In this document: piece by piece, positions 8,065 through 17,700 of the stretch | Position numbering within the stretch: the first letter of the stretch is position 1 | Layout of the letters: each line of letters begins with the position of its first letter | Source of the DNA: Streptomyces niveus | Lineage (GTDB): Bacteria > Actinomycetota > Actinomycetes > Streptomycetales > Streptomycetaceae | Direction of reading: 5' to 3' | DNA length: 64,000 nt | Assembly (NCBI RefSeq): GCF_002009175.1 | Contig: NZ_CP018047.1 | Coordinates: 7,926,493 to 7,990,492, forward strand | Made by a program: the position numbers and the translations under genes | The notes under the pieces: model-generated | Databases searched by the model: none | Told to the model about the DNA's origin: nothing | Seen by the model: only the letters and a program-made list of their open reading frames with translations

Positions 8065-9049
8065 ATGGTTGCGAACGAGGGTGCGGCCGTCGCGGGGGCG
8101 GGTGTCGACGACCGGGGTTGGTCGGGCACGCGGGCTTGGGTGGAGGGGCGTGTGGGCGGCGGGCGGCGTATCGACGCTGTTGAGCGACTGCGTGGTGGGT
8201 GGACCTCGGAGATGCGGCGTCTGCACGTGAGCGGGACGGGGGAGCCGCGGTGGCTGGTGCTGAGGTCGTTCGTGAAGCCGTTCTTCGTTCGGCATGCGGA
8301 GGGGTTACTCATTCGCGAATCGGATGTCTTGCGTCTGCTGAGCGGGACCGATGTGCCGGTGGCGTCATTCCACGGAGTTGATGCGACGGCGGTGTACTGC
8401 GACCACCCGTCGTTGCTGATGTCGCTGCTGCCCGGCGGTGTGCGGTTGGCTGAGGAGGAGGCGGGGCTGCGGACGGAGCTCCTGGCCCGGCAACTCGTCG
8501 CCATTCACCGGGTGCGCGTACCGGTCGGGGCCCGGCCGCGCGCGTACGCAGGCCTGGACATCGCCCGACCGGGTGCGGCTGCCCGAATCCACCGAACGGC
8601 CGGACCTGTGGCAGCGCGCTGTGGACGTCATCCGCCGCGATCCCCCTGACTACCGGCCTTGTTTCCTGCACCGGGATTTCCACCCCGGCAACGTACTCTT
8701 CACCGGGCAGGGTGCCCGTACGGAGATCACCGGCGTCGTTGACTGGGTGGAGACGTCCTGGGGGCCGTCCGACCTGGACGTGGCGCACTGCTCCACCGCC
8801 CTGGCTCTTCTGCACGGCCCTCAGGAGGGGATGCGGCTGGCCGATCGTTATCTGGCTTCCGGGGGCACGTTGAGTACGGACCCGGCCGCTCACCTCTACT
8901 GGCGCGTCCTGGACGCGCTCGCGTTCGCGCCGGATGCCGAGAAGGTAGGGATCCCCTGGCGTGAGCTGGGACGGGATGACCTGACTTCGGCCCTGCTCAC
9001 AAGCAGACTTGAGGACTACCTTGAGGAACTCCTCCGCCGCTTCGGATGA
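8065..9049 (+). pseudogene. Aminoglycoside phosphotransferase-family (APH) gene with one frameshift
   Basis: The N-terminal lobe runs in one frame from an ATG at 8065 to about 8548 (RPRAY); the C-terminal lobe continues in another frame from AWTSPDRVRLPE to the stop at 9047-9049. The catalytic loop is intact (FLHRDFHPGNVLF, Brenner-type HxDxxxxN) and so is the metal-binding region (GVVDWVETSWGPSDLDVAH). A single-base change near 8546-8552 would restore a protein of about 328 aa. Related enzymes phosphorylate antibiotics or small metabolites. It is either a pseudogene or a read error. Confidence 0.8.
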
Positions 9050-9298
9050 TCGCCCCCGCCCGGCGGGGACCGGAGGTTCGGACGACGGCGGAGCCCAAGC
9101 ATCCACCTTCCACGTCTCCTGGAAGTCGAGCCGGGCCACCGTTCCGCCTGCCCACCCACCCCAGTGCCCCCCGCCCTGCCCTTGGCGACCTGGCGTCCGA
9201 TCGGGTCAGCCAGACCCGAGACCGAGAAATGACGTCGGTGCATGTGACGGCCCGCCGCCCGTAGAGGCGACGAGCCGTCGAAGCGGGGCAGGTTTGGG

Positions 9299-9940
9299 TC
9301 AGGCGACTCCGGCGGAGTCGAGATGGCGGGTGTCACCGAGGCTGACGACTTGACGGTTGTGGAAGAAGTCATCTTCGCGCAGTGTGGTGATGCTGCCGGA
9401 CGGCGCCCGGAAGCTCGCATAGCCGGCTGACTCGATCGGCATCTTGATCCAGGACGCCACGACGCAGGTCAGGGAGCCGCCGTGCGTCAGGACGATCTGG
9501 TGTTCGCAAGAGTTCCGCAGGATCTCGTCCATGGCCGCGTAGATGCGCCGCGCCCACACCGCCTTGGTCTCCGCACCCTGCACGCCCTCGTCGTGGTCCA
9601 TCCGTTCCCCGGCAGCAGGCGGTGGGATGAAGCGCCGGTCGAGCCAGTCCTGTGGTCTTCCCTCCGCCTCACCGTAGGACTTCTCCCGCAGTCTGCGATC
9701 AAGGACCGGCTTCACACCGAACGCTTGGGACACCTCATCGGCCGTCCGCAGGGTGCGCTGCAGATCCGAGGAGAACAGTTGCACCTCGGCGCCATCTGGA
9801 ATCCGGGCCCGCAGCGCCTGCGCGATGGAGACCGCCGCAGGGACGCCGACGGGCGTCAGCCGCGAGTCGTGCCATCCGCCGACGACTCCCTCGACATGGT
9901 GCGTCGCCTCAGGGTGGGTGACGACGTAAAGAGTGCGCAT
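9299..9940 (-). CDS. Histidine phosphatase (phosphoglycerate-mutase-like) family protein
   Basis: 213 aa from the ATG at 9940, with a G-rich AGGGGGG site about nine bases upstream. The phospho-acceptor histidine is H9 in VVTHPEA, where the usual RHG arginine is replaced by threonine. R62 (SSDLQRT), E118 and H153 (VLTHGGS) supply the rest of the pocket. The RHG-to-THP change is seen in a subset of actinobacterial members, so activity is plausible but not certain. Likely acts on phosphorylated small molecules in the cytosol. Monocistronic, facing a repeat-rich upstream region. Confidence 0.85.
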   Translation of the reverse strand: MRTLYVVTHPEATHHVEGVVGGWHDSRLTPVGVPAAVSIAQALRARIPDGAEVQLFSSDLQRTLRTADEVSQAFGVKPVLDRRLREKSYGEAEGRPQDWLDRRFIPPPAAGERMDHDEGVQGAETKAVWARRIYAAMDEILRNSCEHQIVLTHGGSLTCVVASWIKMPIESAGYASFRAPSGSITTLREDDFFHNRQVVSLGDTRHLDSAGVA

Positions 9941-10170
9941 GAGTGCGTGCCCCCCTGGAGAGCGTCCTTGGGGAGGTCCCACTCTTCGCGAGGTCCCGCA
10001 CAGCGGGTGCGTACGAGCACTGACCATTGCCGGATCCCCTCTCAACCTGACCCGACGTCACCAACGGGTAACCACCCGTGGGACGACCGTACGGCGCACC
10101 CGGGCCCGAGCGTGGCGCGATCCGCGAAGTCGATTCGCCTCGCGCGCTGAACGTTCCGCGACTCGATTAA

Positions 10171-10214
10171 CAGCACGACAGCACGACAGCACGACAGCAC
10201 GACAGCACGACAGC
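10171..10214. repeat. Tandem repeat of CAGCACGA, 5.5 copies
   Basis: Five perfect 8-bp CAGCACGA units at 10171-10210 plus CAGC. It lies in non-coding DNA between the histidine phosphatase gene and the dyad cluster. A slippage-type repeat likely to vary in copy number. Confidence 0.95.
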
Positions 10215-10280
10215 CGGGCGCGCCGGGTTGACAGGGATGTTGGCGGGAGACTCGCTCGCACGGTGGCGGAAACATCACGA

Positions 10281-10302
10281 GAGTGTGATGTGACGCACAC
10301 TC
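10281..10302. promoter_or_regulatory. Dyad (7-bp arms), possible operator
   Basis: GAGTGTG and CACACTC flank an 8-base centre. It is the first of three dyads in 90 bases upstream of the sigma-factor operon. Confidence 0.5.
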
Positions 10303-10309
10303 GGAAGCC

Positions 10310-10342
10310 ACATGCATTTGCTCACTTTGCGCAAATGCATGT
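10310..10342. promoter_or_regulatory. Perfect 12-bp dyad, probable operator
   Basis: Arms ACATGCATTTGC (10310-10321) and GCAAATGCATGT (10331-10342) are perfect complements around TCACTTTGC. The AT content is unusual for this genome. It lies 173 bases before the first gene of the sigma operon and looks like a strong binding site for a dimeric regulator. Confidence 0.6.
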
Positions 10343-10350
10343 CGGTAACT

Positions 10351-10370
10351 GCACGGTTCGACAGCCGTGC
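10351..10370. promoter_or_regulatory. Dyad (6-bp arms)
   Basis: GCACGG and CCGTGC around an 8-base centre, the third dyad in the cluster. Weak on its own; could be incidental in GC-rich DNA. Confidence 0.35.
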
Positions 10371-10514
10371 AGGTGGGGCAAGTGACGAGTGGAGTGGCTT
10401 GAGTGTCGAACAGTGCAGGGTAAGCAGTTGGGAACTTTGTCATGTGACTTTTTGTGAACGACCTTTGATATTTCCTGAGTTGCCGATGCACACATCTGAC
10501 TCCGGGAGCGTCGT

Positions 10515-10754
10515 ATGAGGCTGGAGGTGCAACGAGGCACTCCCAGGACCTACGGGGTGGGGACCTGTCGATACGTCCCGGAGGGGAACAATCCCTTGAT
10601 CATGGAACAAGCGGGGGAGATCGTCCTGATCGCCACCGCGATCCGCGTGTTCGGCCGCGACGCAGCCTTTGTGCTGCGCCGGCTGTCGGCCGGAATCCGT
10701 GCAGCAGTCACTGAAATGACCCGACCTGAGCACGAGGGAGAGGGCGGCCGGTGA
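10515..10754 (+). CDS. Small protein at head of sigma-factor operon
   Basis: 79 aa from an ATG at 10515 with GGGAG six bases upstream. An internal TTG/ATG at 10596-10602, where the predicted helical region begins (EIVLIATAIRVFGRD), is an alternative start. The body is alpha-helical and the tail is charged. No family recognised. The last four bases overlap the start of the sigma gene, so the two are translationally coupled. A helper or anti-sigma-like role is conceivable but only a guess from position. Confidence 0.55.
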   Translation: MRLEVQRGTPRTYGVGTCRYVPEGNNPLIMEQAGEIVLIATAIRVFGRDAAFVLRRLSAGIRAAVTEMTRPEHEGEGGR

Positions 10755-11320
10755 CCGAGGACCGTCCCCGTACCCGGATGACACACCTGCGACCGGACTT
10801 CGTCGATTTCCACCAGACCCATCGCCCCATCTACGTCCGTTACGCGGAGTCGTTTCTGCACAACCGGACCGATGCGGAAGAGGCGATCGACGACGCCATG
10901 GAGCATCTGCTCCGACGGTGGGACATGGTCCAGGCGGGCGAGAACCCGACCGCGTACGCGTGGGGGGTGGTGAAGAACAAGGTCCGCGACTACGGCCGGG
11001 CCAAGAGGCGCCGGCTCCCGACGATCTCGATCGAGCCCGCCGCCTTCGACACCGTGGCACTGCGTCATACCTCCGACCCGATCCATCAGTTGATCGAGTC
11101 CTTGGCCTTGTTCTGGGCTCTGGAGACCCTGACCGAACGGCAGCGCGACGTCCTGGTCCTGCGATACCTCCAGGACGTGCCACCCGCGATAGTCGCCGAA
11201 ACGCTCGGGATCACCCAGGCCACCGTCCGCTCCACCATCCGCCACGCCTGCGCGCGTCTTCGTCAGATCTACGGCCCGGACCGCATCATGGAAGGACAAA
11301 CCGATGACCCCGCCCATTAG
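10751..11320 (+). CDS. ECF-type RNA polymerase sigma factor
   Basis: 189 aa from a GTG overlapping the upstream stop. Region 2 is recognisable (YVRYAESFLHNRTDAEEAIDDAM, then a WDMVQAGENPTAYAWGVVKN core-binding helix). Region 4 shows ERQRDVLVLRYLQDVPPAI followed by the HTH ETLGITQATVRSTI. Length and layout fit a minimal two-domain sigma-70 ECF factor. It would redirect RNA polymerase to its own promoters, probably including this operon. The stop overlaps the next start by 17 bases, so all three genes form one coupled operon. Confidence 0.9.
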   Translation: MTEDRPRTRMTHLRPDFVDFHQTHRPIYVRYAESFLHNRTDAEEAIDDAMEHLLRRWDMVQAGENPTAYAWGVVKNKVRDYGRAKRRRLPTISIEPAAFDTVALRHTSDPIHQLIESLALFWALETLTERQRDVLVLRYLQDVPPAIVAETLGITQATVRSTIRHACARLRQIYGPDRIMEGQTDDPAH

Positions 11321-12185
11321 GGAACTGCTCTCCCGGGCCCGGCTCGTGTTCGAGCTCTACACCCAGGACGACATCGACGCCGCCGAAGCGCGTCTCGAAG
11401 CCCGGATGGCCAACCGGTGGCCGGCTGCCCCCGCACCGGCAGTTCCCAGCGAGCCGGAGCGTGTCGACCCGGCGGCCGAGCGAGGGCTCCAGACCCTGTG
11501 CGAGACCGTCGTCTGCAGCGCGCTTGGCTCACTCAGTGACCAGGACGACTTTCTGACCAGCACGATGCCCGACCCTCCCGCCGCCCGTGTCCTGGGCTGT
11601 GTACTGCAGCTGAGCGGTTCCTCCGACGCCAGGGAATCGGCCCGCTTCTGGTGGCAGTACGCGGCCGGCGGCGGCGACCCCGCCGCCTCGTACTGCCTCT
11701 ACCTTCACCACCTGGCCCTCGGCGAGGACGGTGAAGCCCGCTGGTGGCTCATCGAGTACACGTTGATCCGTGACACGGAGACCACAGCCTTCCGCGCGGA
11801 TGAGGCGGCGTCTGCCGGAACGGCGCTGCCGGACACCCTCCGCTCGGCACTCAAGGACATCGCCGAAGCCAATCTCCCCATCACCCTGCGCATCCTCAAC
11901 GCGCTCAAAACCCACTGGCAGGACCTCGGGCTTGGCCATCGCACCCCGGTCTCCGAAGCTGTCGGAGCCGTCCTCGACTATGTTCCCGACGCCGTCAGAT
12001 ACCGCGACGACGATGTCGACCTCGCCCTGCCCGATCCGGACTTCATCGACCACATCCGCACCCTGACGACTCCTCAGCCCGCCCCTCCGCCGGTCGTCAG
12101 AGAACAGGGCGCCGCCCTCCCCGCCCGCCCCACAGTGGCAGGCTCCGGCATCCCCGCGGGCTGCTGGCCTTTACAGCGCCACTGA
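11304..12185 (+). CDS. Unknown protein co-translated with the sigma factor
   Basis: 293 aa; the ATG at 11304 lies inside the end of the sigma gene. The N-terminus (residues 1-40) is helical, followed by a Pro/Ala linker. The middle region (about 90-170) has helical pairs with conserved-looking small residues (ARFWWQYAAGGGDPAASYCLYLHHLALG) resembling a Sel1/TPR-like hairpin. The C-terminus is acidic (RYRDDDVDLALPDPDFIDHI) and then Pro-rich. No signal peptide or membrane helix. Position suggests a regulator or client of the sigma factor. Confidence 0.65.
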   Translation: MTPPIRELLSRARLVFELYTQDDIDAAEARLEARMANRWPAAPAPAVPSEPERVDPAAERGLQTLCETVVCSALGSLSDQDDFLTSTMPDPPAARVLGCVLQLSGSSDARESARFWWQYAAGGGDPAASYCLYLHHLALGEDGEARWWLIEYTLIRDTETTAFRADEAASAGTALPDTLRSALKDIAEANLPITLRILNALKTHWQDLGLGHRTPVSEAVGAVLDYVPDAVRYRDDDVDLALPDPDFIDHIRTLTTPQPAPPPVVREQGAALPARPTVAGSGIPAGCWPLQRH

Positions 12186-12325
12186 ACTCCGGACCTCACT
12201 GTGCTGTGTCTCGAAGATCGATCGTGCGCTGTCCATCACCAAGTACCTGAGGAGGGTGGCTATTTCAGCGGCCATGGACACCGGATGGCGCAGTACCGGG
12301 CGCGCCGGGTCCCTATCGTTGTGCC

Positions 12326-13120
12326 ATGACGGACGAACATCTGCCCGCGCAGGTCTTTCCGAACCGCTTTCCCGAGGCGGTGGACTCCCGGCCCGGGGTG
12401 CCGCAGGATCGCTGCCACTGCTTCGGCCAGGGCCGGGTGAGTCCGCCCGGCGCGGCGACGTACTTCCACACCGAGATCCAGGACACCGGTGCTCCGGGCT
12501 GGCTCCGGCTGCTGGAGCTGATCGAAGAGGCGGTGGCTGACGGGCGGGAGGAGTTCCGCCCGCTGCCGGAGCTGAGCCCTGAGGAGCGGCGGCAGATCGT
12601 GACGCTGCCGGCGTCGATCGGGCGGCTGACTGCGGTGCGGACCCTGGTGCTGTACGGAAGCAACCTGGTTCGCATACCTCCGGAGATCGGCGACATGACA
12701 AACCTGGAGGAGTTCAGTCCCTACACTTCGCGGCGGCTGCACTGGTTTCCGTACGAAATCACGCGGTGCGGTCGGCTGGTGGACAGTACGGTGAGCACGC
12801 GCTCGATCTACGGCAACTACAAGTACCGGCCGCCGTTCCCGCGGCTTCTCCCGCCCGGCGATACGGCCTCGGACCTCGCCGGCCCGGCTCCCGCCCGCTG
12901 GGACACCACCGCGGCTCGCACCTGCAGTGTCTGCACGGGGCCCATCTCCGCGACGGGCCCCCATCAGGCATGGCTCTCCCGGGTGGTGGCGACCGACGTC
13001 CTGCCGCTCCTGGTCAACGCCTGCTCGCAGGTCTGCCTCGACGCTCTGCCACCCGGGGCGAAGGGCTACATCCCCGCACCGCATCGGGGAGGCGCGATCG
13101 AACAGCCCCCGCCACGTTGA
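12326..13120 (+). CDS. Leucine-rich-repeat protein with C-terminal Cys motif
   Basis: 264 aa from an ATG at 12326. Residues about 90-155 contain two to three leucine-rich repeats (LPASIGRLTAVRTLVLYGSN, IPPEIGDMTNLEEF, FPYEITRCGRL) with the LPxxIGxLxxL pattern. A later CSVCTGP pair with another Cys near the end may bind metal. Small LRR proteins of this kind in Streptomyces are cytosolic and of unknown function. Many long antisense frames overlap it but show no domains. Confidence 0.8.
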   Translation: MTDEHLPAQVFPNRFPEAVDSRPGVPQDRCHCFGQGRVSPPGAATYFHTEIQDTGAPGWLRLLELIEEAVADGREEFRPLPELSPEERRQIVTLPASIGRLTAVRTLVLYGSNLVRIPPEIGDMTNLEEFSPYTSRRLHWFPYEITRCGRLVDSTVSTRSIYGNYKYRPPFPRLLPPGDTASDLAGPAPARWDTTAARTCSVCTGPISATGPHQAWLSRVVATDVLPLLVNACSQVCLDALPPGAKGYIPAPHRGGAIEQPPPR

Positions 13121-13225
13121 CCGTCGCCACCAGGCACGGCCCGGTGTGCTTGCCTCCCCGGCAACTGGGGCCATAAATAATCAGGTACCGAGTCGACATC
13201 CGATGGACCGAAACCATCTACAAAT

Positions 13226-13670
13226 ATGGTGGGTCGAGTGAAATTCGTGAACCCAAGAGGTGCTGTGTCATTCGCCCTGACGGCGGTCATGTTCGGCACC
13301 GCTGGATGTTTCAGCGAGTCCGAACGAGTCGAGTCAGCGCAGATACCAGGCGTCTGGTCGGGCGCGGACGGCGGACGAGTTGAATTCGGGAACGACGGCC
13401 GGTTCGAACTATCAGGTATCCCGCGTGATGCTGTCGTGTTCAGCTTCATTGACCCGCCGCCCAAGGGCCAAAAAGGTCCGCGGCCAGGGCGCGTGGTCGG
13501 TGAAAGAAAAGGGATCAATTGTCGAGCTCATTTATGACTCGACAGGTTCCTTCGCTGAAGGGGGTGAAGCAGGTTCGCTCGGCGTGGCCGACAGCGGGGA
13601 TCCTCTGAAGCTCTACTTTTCAACCAACAGCGAGAACGAGTACGGATACGAGATCCAGAAGTCCGACTGA
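13226..13670 (+). pseudogene. Small lipoprotein gene with frameshift at an A-run
   Basis: The first frame starts at 13226 with a signal peptide and lipobox (MFGTAGC) and reads a VWSGADGGRVEFGNDGRFEL strand pattern. At the AAAAA run near 13468-13474 the meaningful frame shifts by one base and continues KKVRGQGAWSVKEKGSIVEL to the stop at 13668-13670. The restored product would be about 148 aa, a beta-rich lipoprotein of the type 'threshold of expression/GTW..DGG' found in Streptomyces. The homopolymer position makes a read or polymerase slip likely. Confidence 0.7.
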
Positions 13671-13682
13671 GGACTTCAGCAG

Positions 13683-13718
13683 TCCGGGAGCGTGTTCAAT
13701 ACCGTCACGCCTCCCGGA
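13683..13718. terminator. Hairpin terminator
   Basis: TCCGGGAGCGTG (13683-13694) pairs with CACGCCTCCCGGA (13706-13718), with one bulged base, just after the broken lipoprotein gene. Confidence 0.7.
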
Positions 13719-14325
13719 GTGGGCGCAGGACGATCTGCCGCCCCCTCATAAGCGGAAGCGGTGATGCCTATTTGATCCCCATGCTTACGCCACCAACCAG
13801 TCGTGTTGGCTGCGTAAGAACTCGTCAGAGGAGCCGGTGAACGCAACAACGGCGCTGCGGAGATCGCTACGGTCTGCGACTCAGTTCCGAAAACGGGTAT
13901 CCCAGCAGCGATCCGATGAGCGTTCCTGCCACTGCGATGAATGTTGTAAGTACCTCATCCGCCCTAGGGGTTGAACATCCTCAACATGGCCAAGGCGAGA
14001 CAGCTGACTCAACATGCGAGCCCACCAGGCGAGAGTGCGTGCTCCCCGAAATCGACACAGAACTCACGGCACCACCACACGACTTGCTCGCGGTCCTTAC
14101 CACCCGTGAGGCGCCCCCTGGCCTTCCGGGCGCGGTGCGGTGAAGTGAGCGCGCAGCGTGAGGACTTCACCGGCTCATCCCACCAATCCCGCTGACCTGC
14201 GGAAACAAGCTTGGCGGGGCCACAGTCCGCGACGATCGAATTCCGGTCACTCTCATAACTTTTATTGACACTGTCGGTAGCATCAACTTGCGTATAGAAC
14301 ACGGTAATTTGACACGGGGGAGTGT
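13719..14325. other. Intergenic region with promoter of the STAND operon
   Basis: About 600 bases with no recognisable gene. The 3' end is AT-rich. A TTGACA lies at 14265-14270 and another TTGACA-like sequence at 14309-14314, either of which could belong to the promoter of the downstream two-gene operon. Confidence 0.4.
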
Positions 14326-14748
14326 ATGGACGAGCAACTGACTGCCTTGGCGACGGCAGCTGCGACCACGGTAATGAACTCGCTCGCCACCGACGCCTGG
14401 GAAAGGGTGCGGACGTTGGTGGGACAGCTGTGGCACCGTCCGGAGCAGGTGGCCGCCGTGGAAGAGGAACTGGGAGACGCCCGCGAACTGCTCCTCCGGC
14501 CGGCCCACGAGGACGACGCGCTCGACCTCACCGCCGCTTGGCGGTTGCGGTTCCGTCAGCTGCTCGCCACCGACGAGACGGCGGCACAGGCTCTCGCCGA
14601 GATCGTCGCCGAACTCACCGCCGAAGCGGGTGAAGACGGCAAGCAGGGGTGGGAAGCCCCACGGAATCTGGAAATGCGGGCGCAAGCCAGCGGCGACGCA
14701 CAGGTGTACCAGTCCGGTCGCGATATGACGAACATCAGGCTCCCGTGA
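14326..14748 (+). CDS. 140-aa helical partner of STAND NTPase
   Basis: The ATG at 14326 follows GGGGGAG. Residues 1-105 are strongly alpha-helical with an Ala/Thr-rich start (TALATAAATTVMNSLATDAW), as in the small proteins that often precede NTPase genes in Streptomyces. The last 25 residues hold a motif (E116...VYQSGRDM) that recurs near the N-terminus of the next protein. The TGA overlaps the GTG of that gene (GTGA), so the two are co-translated. No catalytic residues are visible; an adaptor, bait or small effector role is inferred. Confidence 0.8.
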   Translation: MDEQLTALATAAATTVMNSLATDAWERVRTLVGQLWHRPEQVAAVEEELGDARELLLRPAHEDDALDLTAAWRLRFRQLLATDETAAQALAEIVAELTAEAGEDGKQGWEAPRNLEMRAQASGDAQVYQSGRDMTNIRLP

Positions 14749-17700
14749 CATCCCGCCGGGATCGCGGGGAGACGGCCGGGGACGTCGAGCTGCATGCCTG
14801 GGCCACCCAGCGTGGCACCGTATATCAGTCGGCGGGGGGCATGGTCGTCGTCCACGGCGGCGTGAACCACCACCGGCACGAGCACCATCACTCAGGCGGC
14901 GAGGAGTCCGTACGGACCACCACCCCCTCGACGGTCGAGGAGTGCCCGTACCCCGGACTGCGCGCGTTCGGCAGGGACGAAGCGGAGTGGTTCTTCGGCC
15001 GGGAAGTCCTCGTCAGCAGGATCATGAACCAGCTCGAACTCTGTCTGACCGATCACAGCCCGCTGGTCGTCGTCGCTCCCTCAGGTGCGGGTAAGTCCTC
15101 GCTGCTACGTGCCGGGCTGCTTCCCGAGCTGGCCAAGGGCCAGCTGCCCGGATCCAGGCGCTGGCCACAATTGCTGTTGACCCCTACCGCTGATCCGCTC
15201 GCGGCGCTCGTCTCCGGCCTGAGCAGACTCACCGGATCTGAGGAAGCGCTTGTCGCAGAGGCGATGGAAGCCGGCCCCGGCAGCCTGAGCACTCTGATCC
15301 GTGAGCGGCTCGAACTTCCGCCGGAGGGGCGGGTGGTACTGGTCGTGGACCAGCTGGAGGAGCTGTTCACCCTCTGCCAGGACGAGTCCGTACGCAGCGG
15401 GTTCGTCGACGTGCTCGTCGGCCTGGCCGGTACGGACGAGCCCGTCGTCCTGGCCGTCTACGGTCTGCGCTCGGACTTCTACAGCTCCTGCACCGCGTAC
15501 CCCCACCTGCGTGACGCCCTGATGAACCGCCAGGTCATCGTCGGCTCGATGAGTGACGACGAGGTGCGCAAGGCGGTGACCAAACCAGCCGCGCGGGGCG
15601 GTCTGTCGCTTGCGCCGGGGCTGGTGGACGTCATTCTGCGTGACCTGCGTGGCGTGGCCGGACCCGAGGAGGGCGCGTACGAGGCCGGGCGGCTTCCGCT
15701 GCTCGGACACGCGCTGCGGGCCACCTGGCTGGAGCGCAGGGACAACATGCTGACCGTGGACAGCTACCGGGACACGGGAGGCATCGACGGCGCGGTGGCG
15801 GCCACCGCCGAGGAAGAGTTCGGAAAGCTGAGTCCGTCCGCCCAGCAGGCGACGCGGCTCATGTTTCTCGGCCTCATCAGGATCGGCGAGAACGGGGAAG
15901 TCACTCGCCGCCGTCGTACTCGTGTCGATCTGCTGCTGGCCGCCGCCGACCCTGAGGCGGTCCCGGATGTCGCCGAACGGTTCACCCGCGCCCGCCTGCT
16001 CACCCAGAGCGCGGAGCGGGAGGACGGCGTCGTCACCGTCGAGGTCACGCACGAGGCACTGCTGTGGGCCTGGCCACGGCTGCGTCAGGAGTGGATAGGG
16101 GCGGGCAGGAGCGGCGTGCCGGTCCGGCAGGAGCTGGAAGAGGCGGCCGTCGCCTGGAAACACGGCGGACGGAACGACGCGACGGTGCTGTACAAGGGCG
16201 CCAAGCTGGAGGTGGCCCGCACCTGGGCGTCGGGCGCGAGCCCCGAGGACCTCACCCCACTGGTCACAGCATTCCTCACCGCTTCCCGGCGCCACCAGCG
16301 CAGGGTCCGACGAATCCGGCACGGGGCGGTGACTGTCGTCGTCGTGCTGGCGCTGCTTGCCTCGGGGCTCGCGGTCTTCGGCTTCGTCCAGAAGGGCAAC
16401 GCTCTGGAACAGCGCGACAACGCCATCTTCGACCGGGTCAGCGCCGAGGCGGATCGTCAACGCGAGACCAACGGCGCGCTGGCCGCACAGCTCGACCTCG
16501 TCGCGTACCGGATGCGGCCGACGGCCGGACTGCGCACGCGGCTGATGACCGGCACGGCTTCCGTGCTGTCCACGCCGCTGCCGGGGCAGTTCGGCGCCTA
16601 TCCCTCAGTGGCGTTCGGCCCGGACGGCCGACTGGCCACAGCCGGCGGCAAGGCGCGGTTCTGGGACGCCTCGGACCCGGTCCACCCGGCCCCGGTGACC
16701 TCCCCACTCAGCGCCGGGGAGGGGGTCAACGTGGGGCCGGTCGAATACAACGCACGGGGCGACCTGCTGATCCAAGGCGGCTCGGACGGCAGCATACGGA
16801 TCCTGGACGTCTCCGACGCCGGCCACCCGGTGGTGCTGTCGGATCCGGTGGCGGTTTCGGAGGGCCAGGTGGTCAGCCTGGAGCTCAGCCCCGACAACCG
16901 GGTGCTGGCCCTCGGCACCAGACTCGAGACCAACGGCACGTCGTCCGGCGACGTGCAGCTTTGGGACGTCTCCAACCCGAGACGTCCGCAACGGCTGAGC
17001 ACCGTGGTATCCGTCCAGCGGCAGACCATCACCTCCGCCGCTTTCAGCTCGGACGGCGCCACCCTCGCCGTCAGCGGCGGCACAGGCCCGGGAACCGACC
17101 GCAGATTGCTGGCGCGGCTGTGGGACGTATCGCGTCCGTCCCTCCCCAAAGCGCTGGGGGGCGAGTTGGGCGGTCACAAGGGCGTGATCCACCAGGTGGC
17201 GTTCAGCCTCGTCGGGCAGGTGATGGCCACCGCTGGGGGCGATGGCAAGGTGCTCGTCTGGGATGTGTCGGACCGACAGCGGCCGAAGGTGACCGCCACT
17301 CTGTTCCACAGCACCACCGTCGATGTGGTCACCTTCAGTCCGGACGGGCAGTTGCTCGCCACCGGCGACAATTCGGGGAGCATCACCCTCTGGAACACCG
17401 GTGCCGCTGCGCAGACAAGGGCGATCGCGCCGGTGCTGCGCGGACACACCACCGTCGTCAGCCGGTTGGCTTTCGACACTACCGGGCGAACCCTCGCCAG
17501 CGCCGGCGGGGACGGCAAGGTGCTGCTCTGGCGGCTGCCTCCGACACTGGCCGTCACCAATGGCGGTCAGGGGGTCGGCGCGCTGGCGCAGAGCGGTGAC
17601 GGACGGCTTCTCGCGGTGGCCTCCGGCCTCCAAGTAACTCTCTGGGACGTCTCCGACCCGAGCCGGCTCACCCGGCTCGGCGCGCTTCCGCCGTTCCGTA

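Noticed and set aside
14649..14744. Longer start for the STAND NTPase
   Set aside because: Would overlap the upstream gene by 100 bases; the GTG at 14745 gives the typical GTGA coupling.
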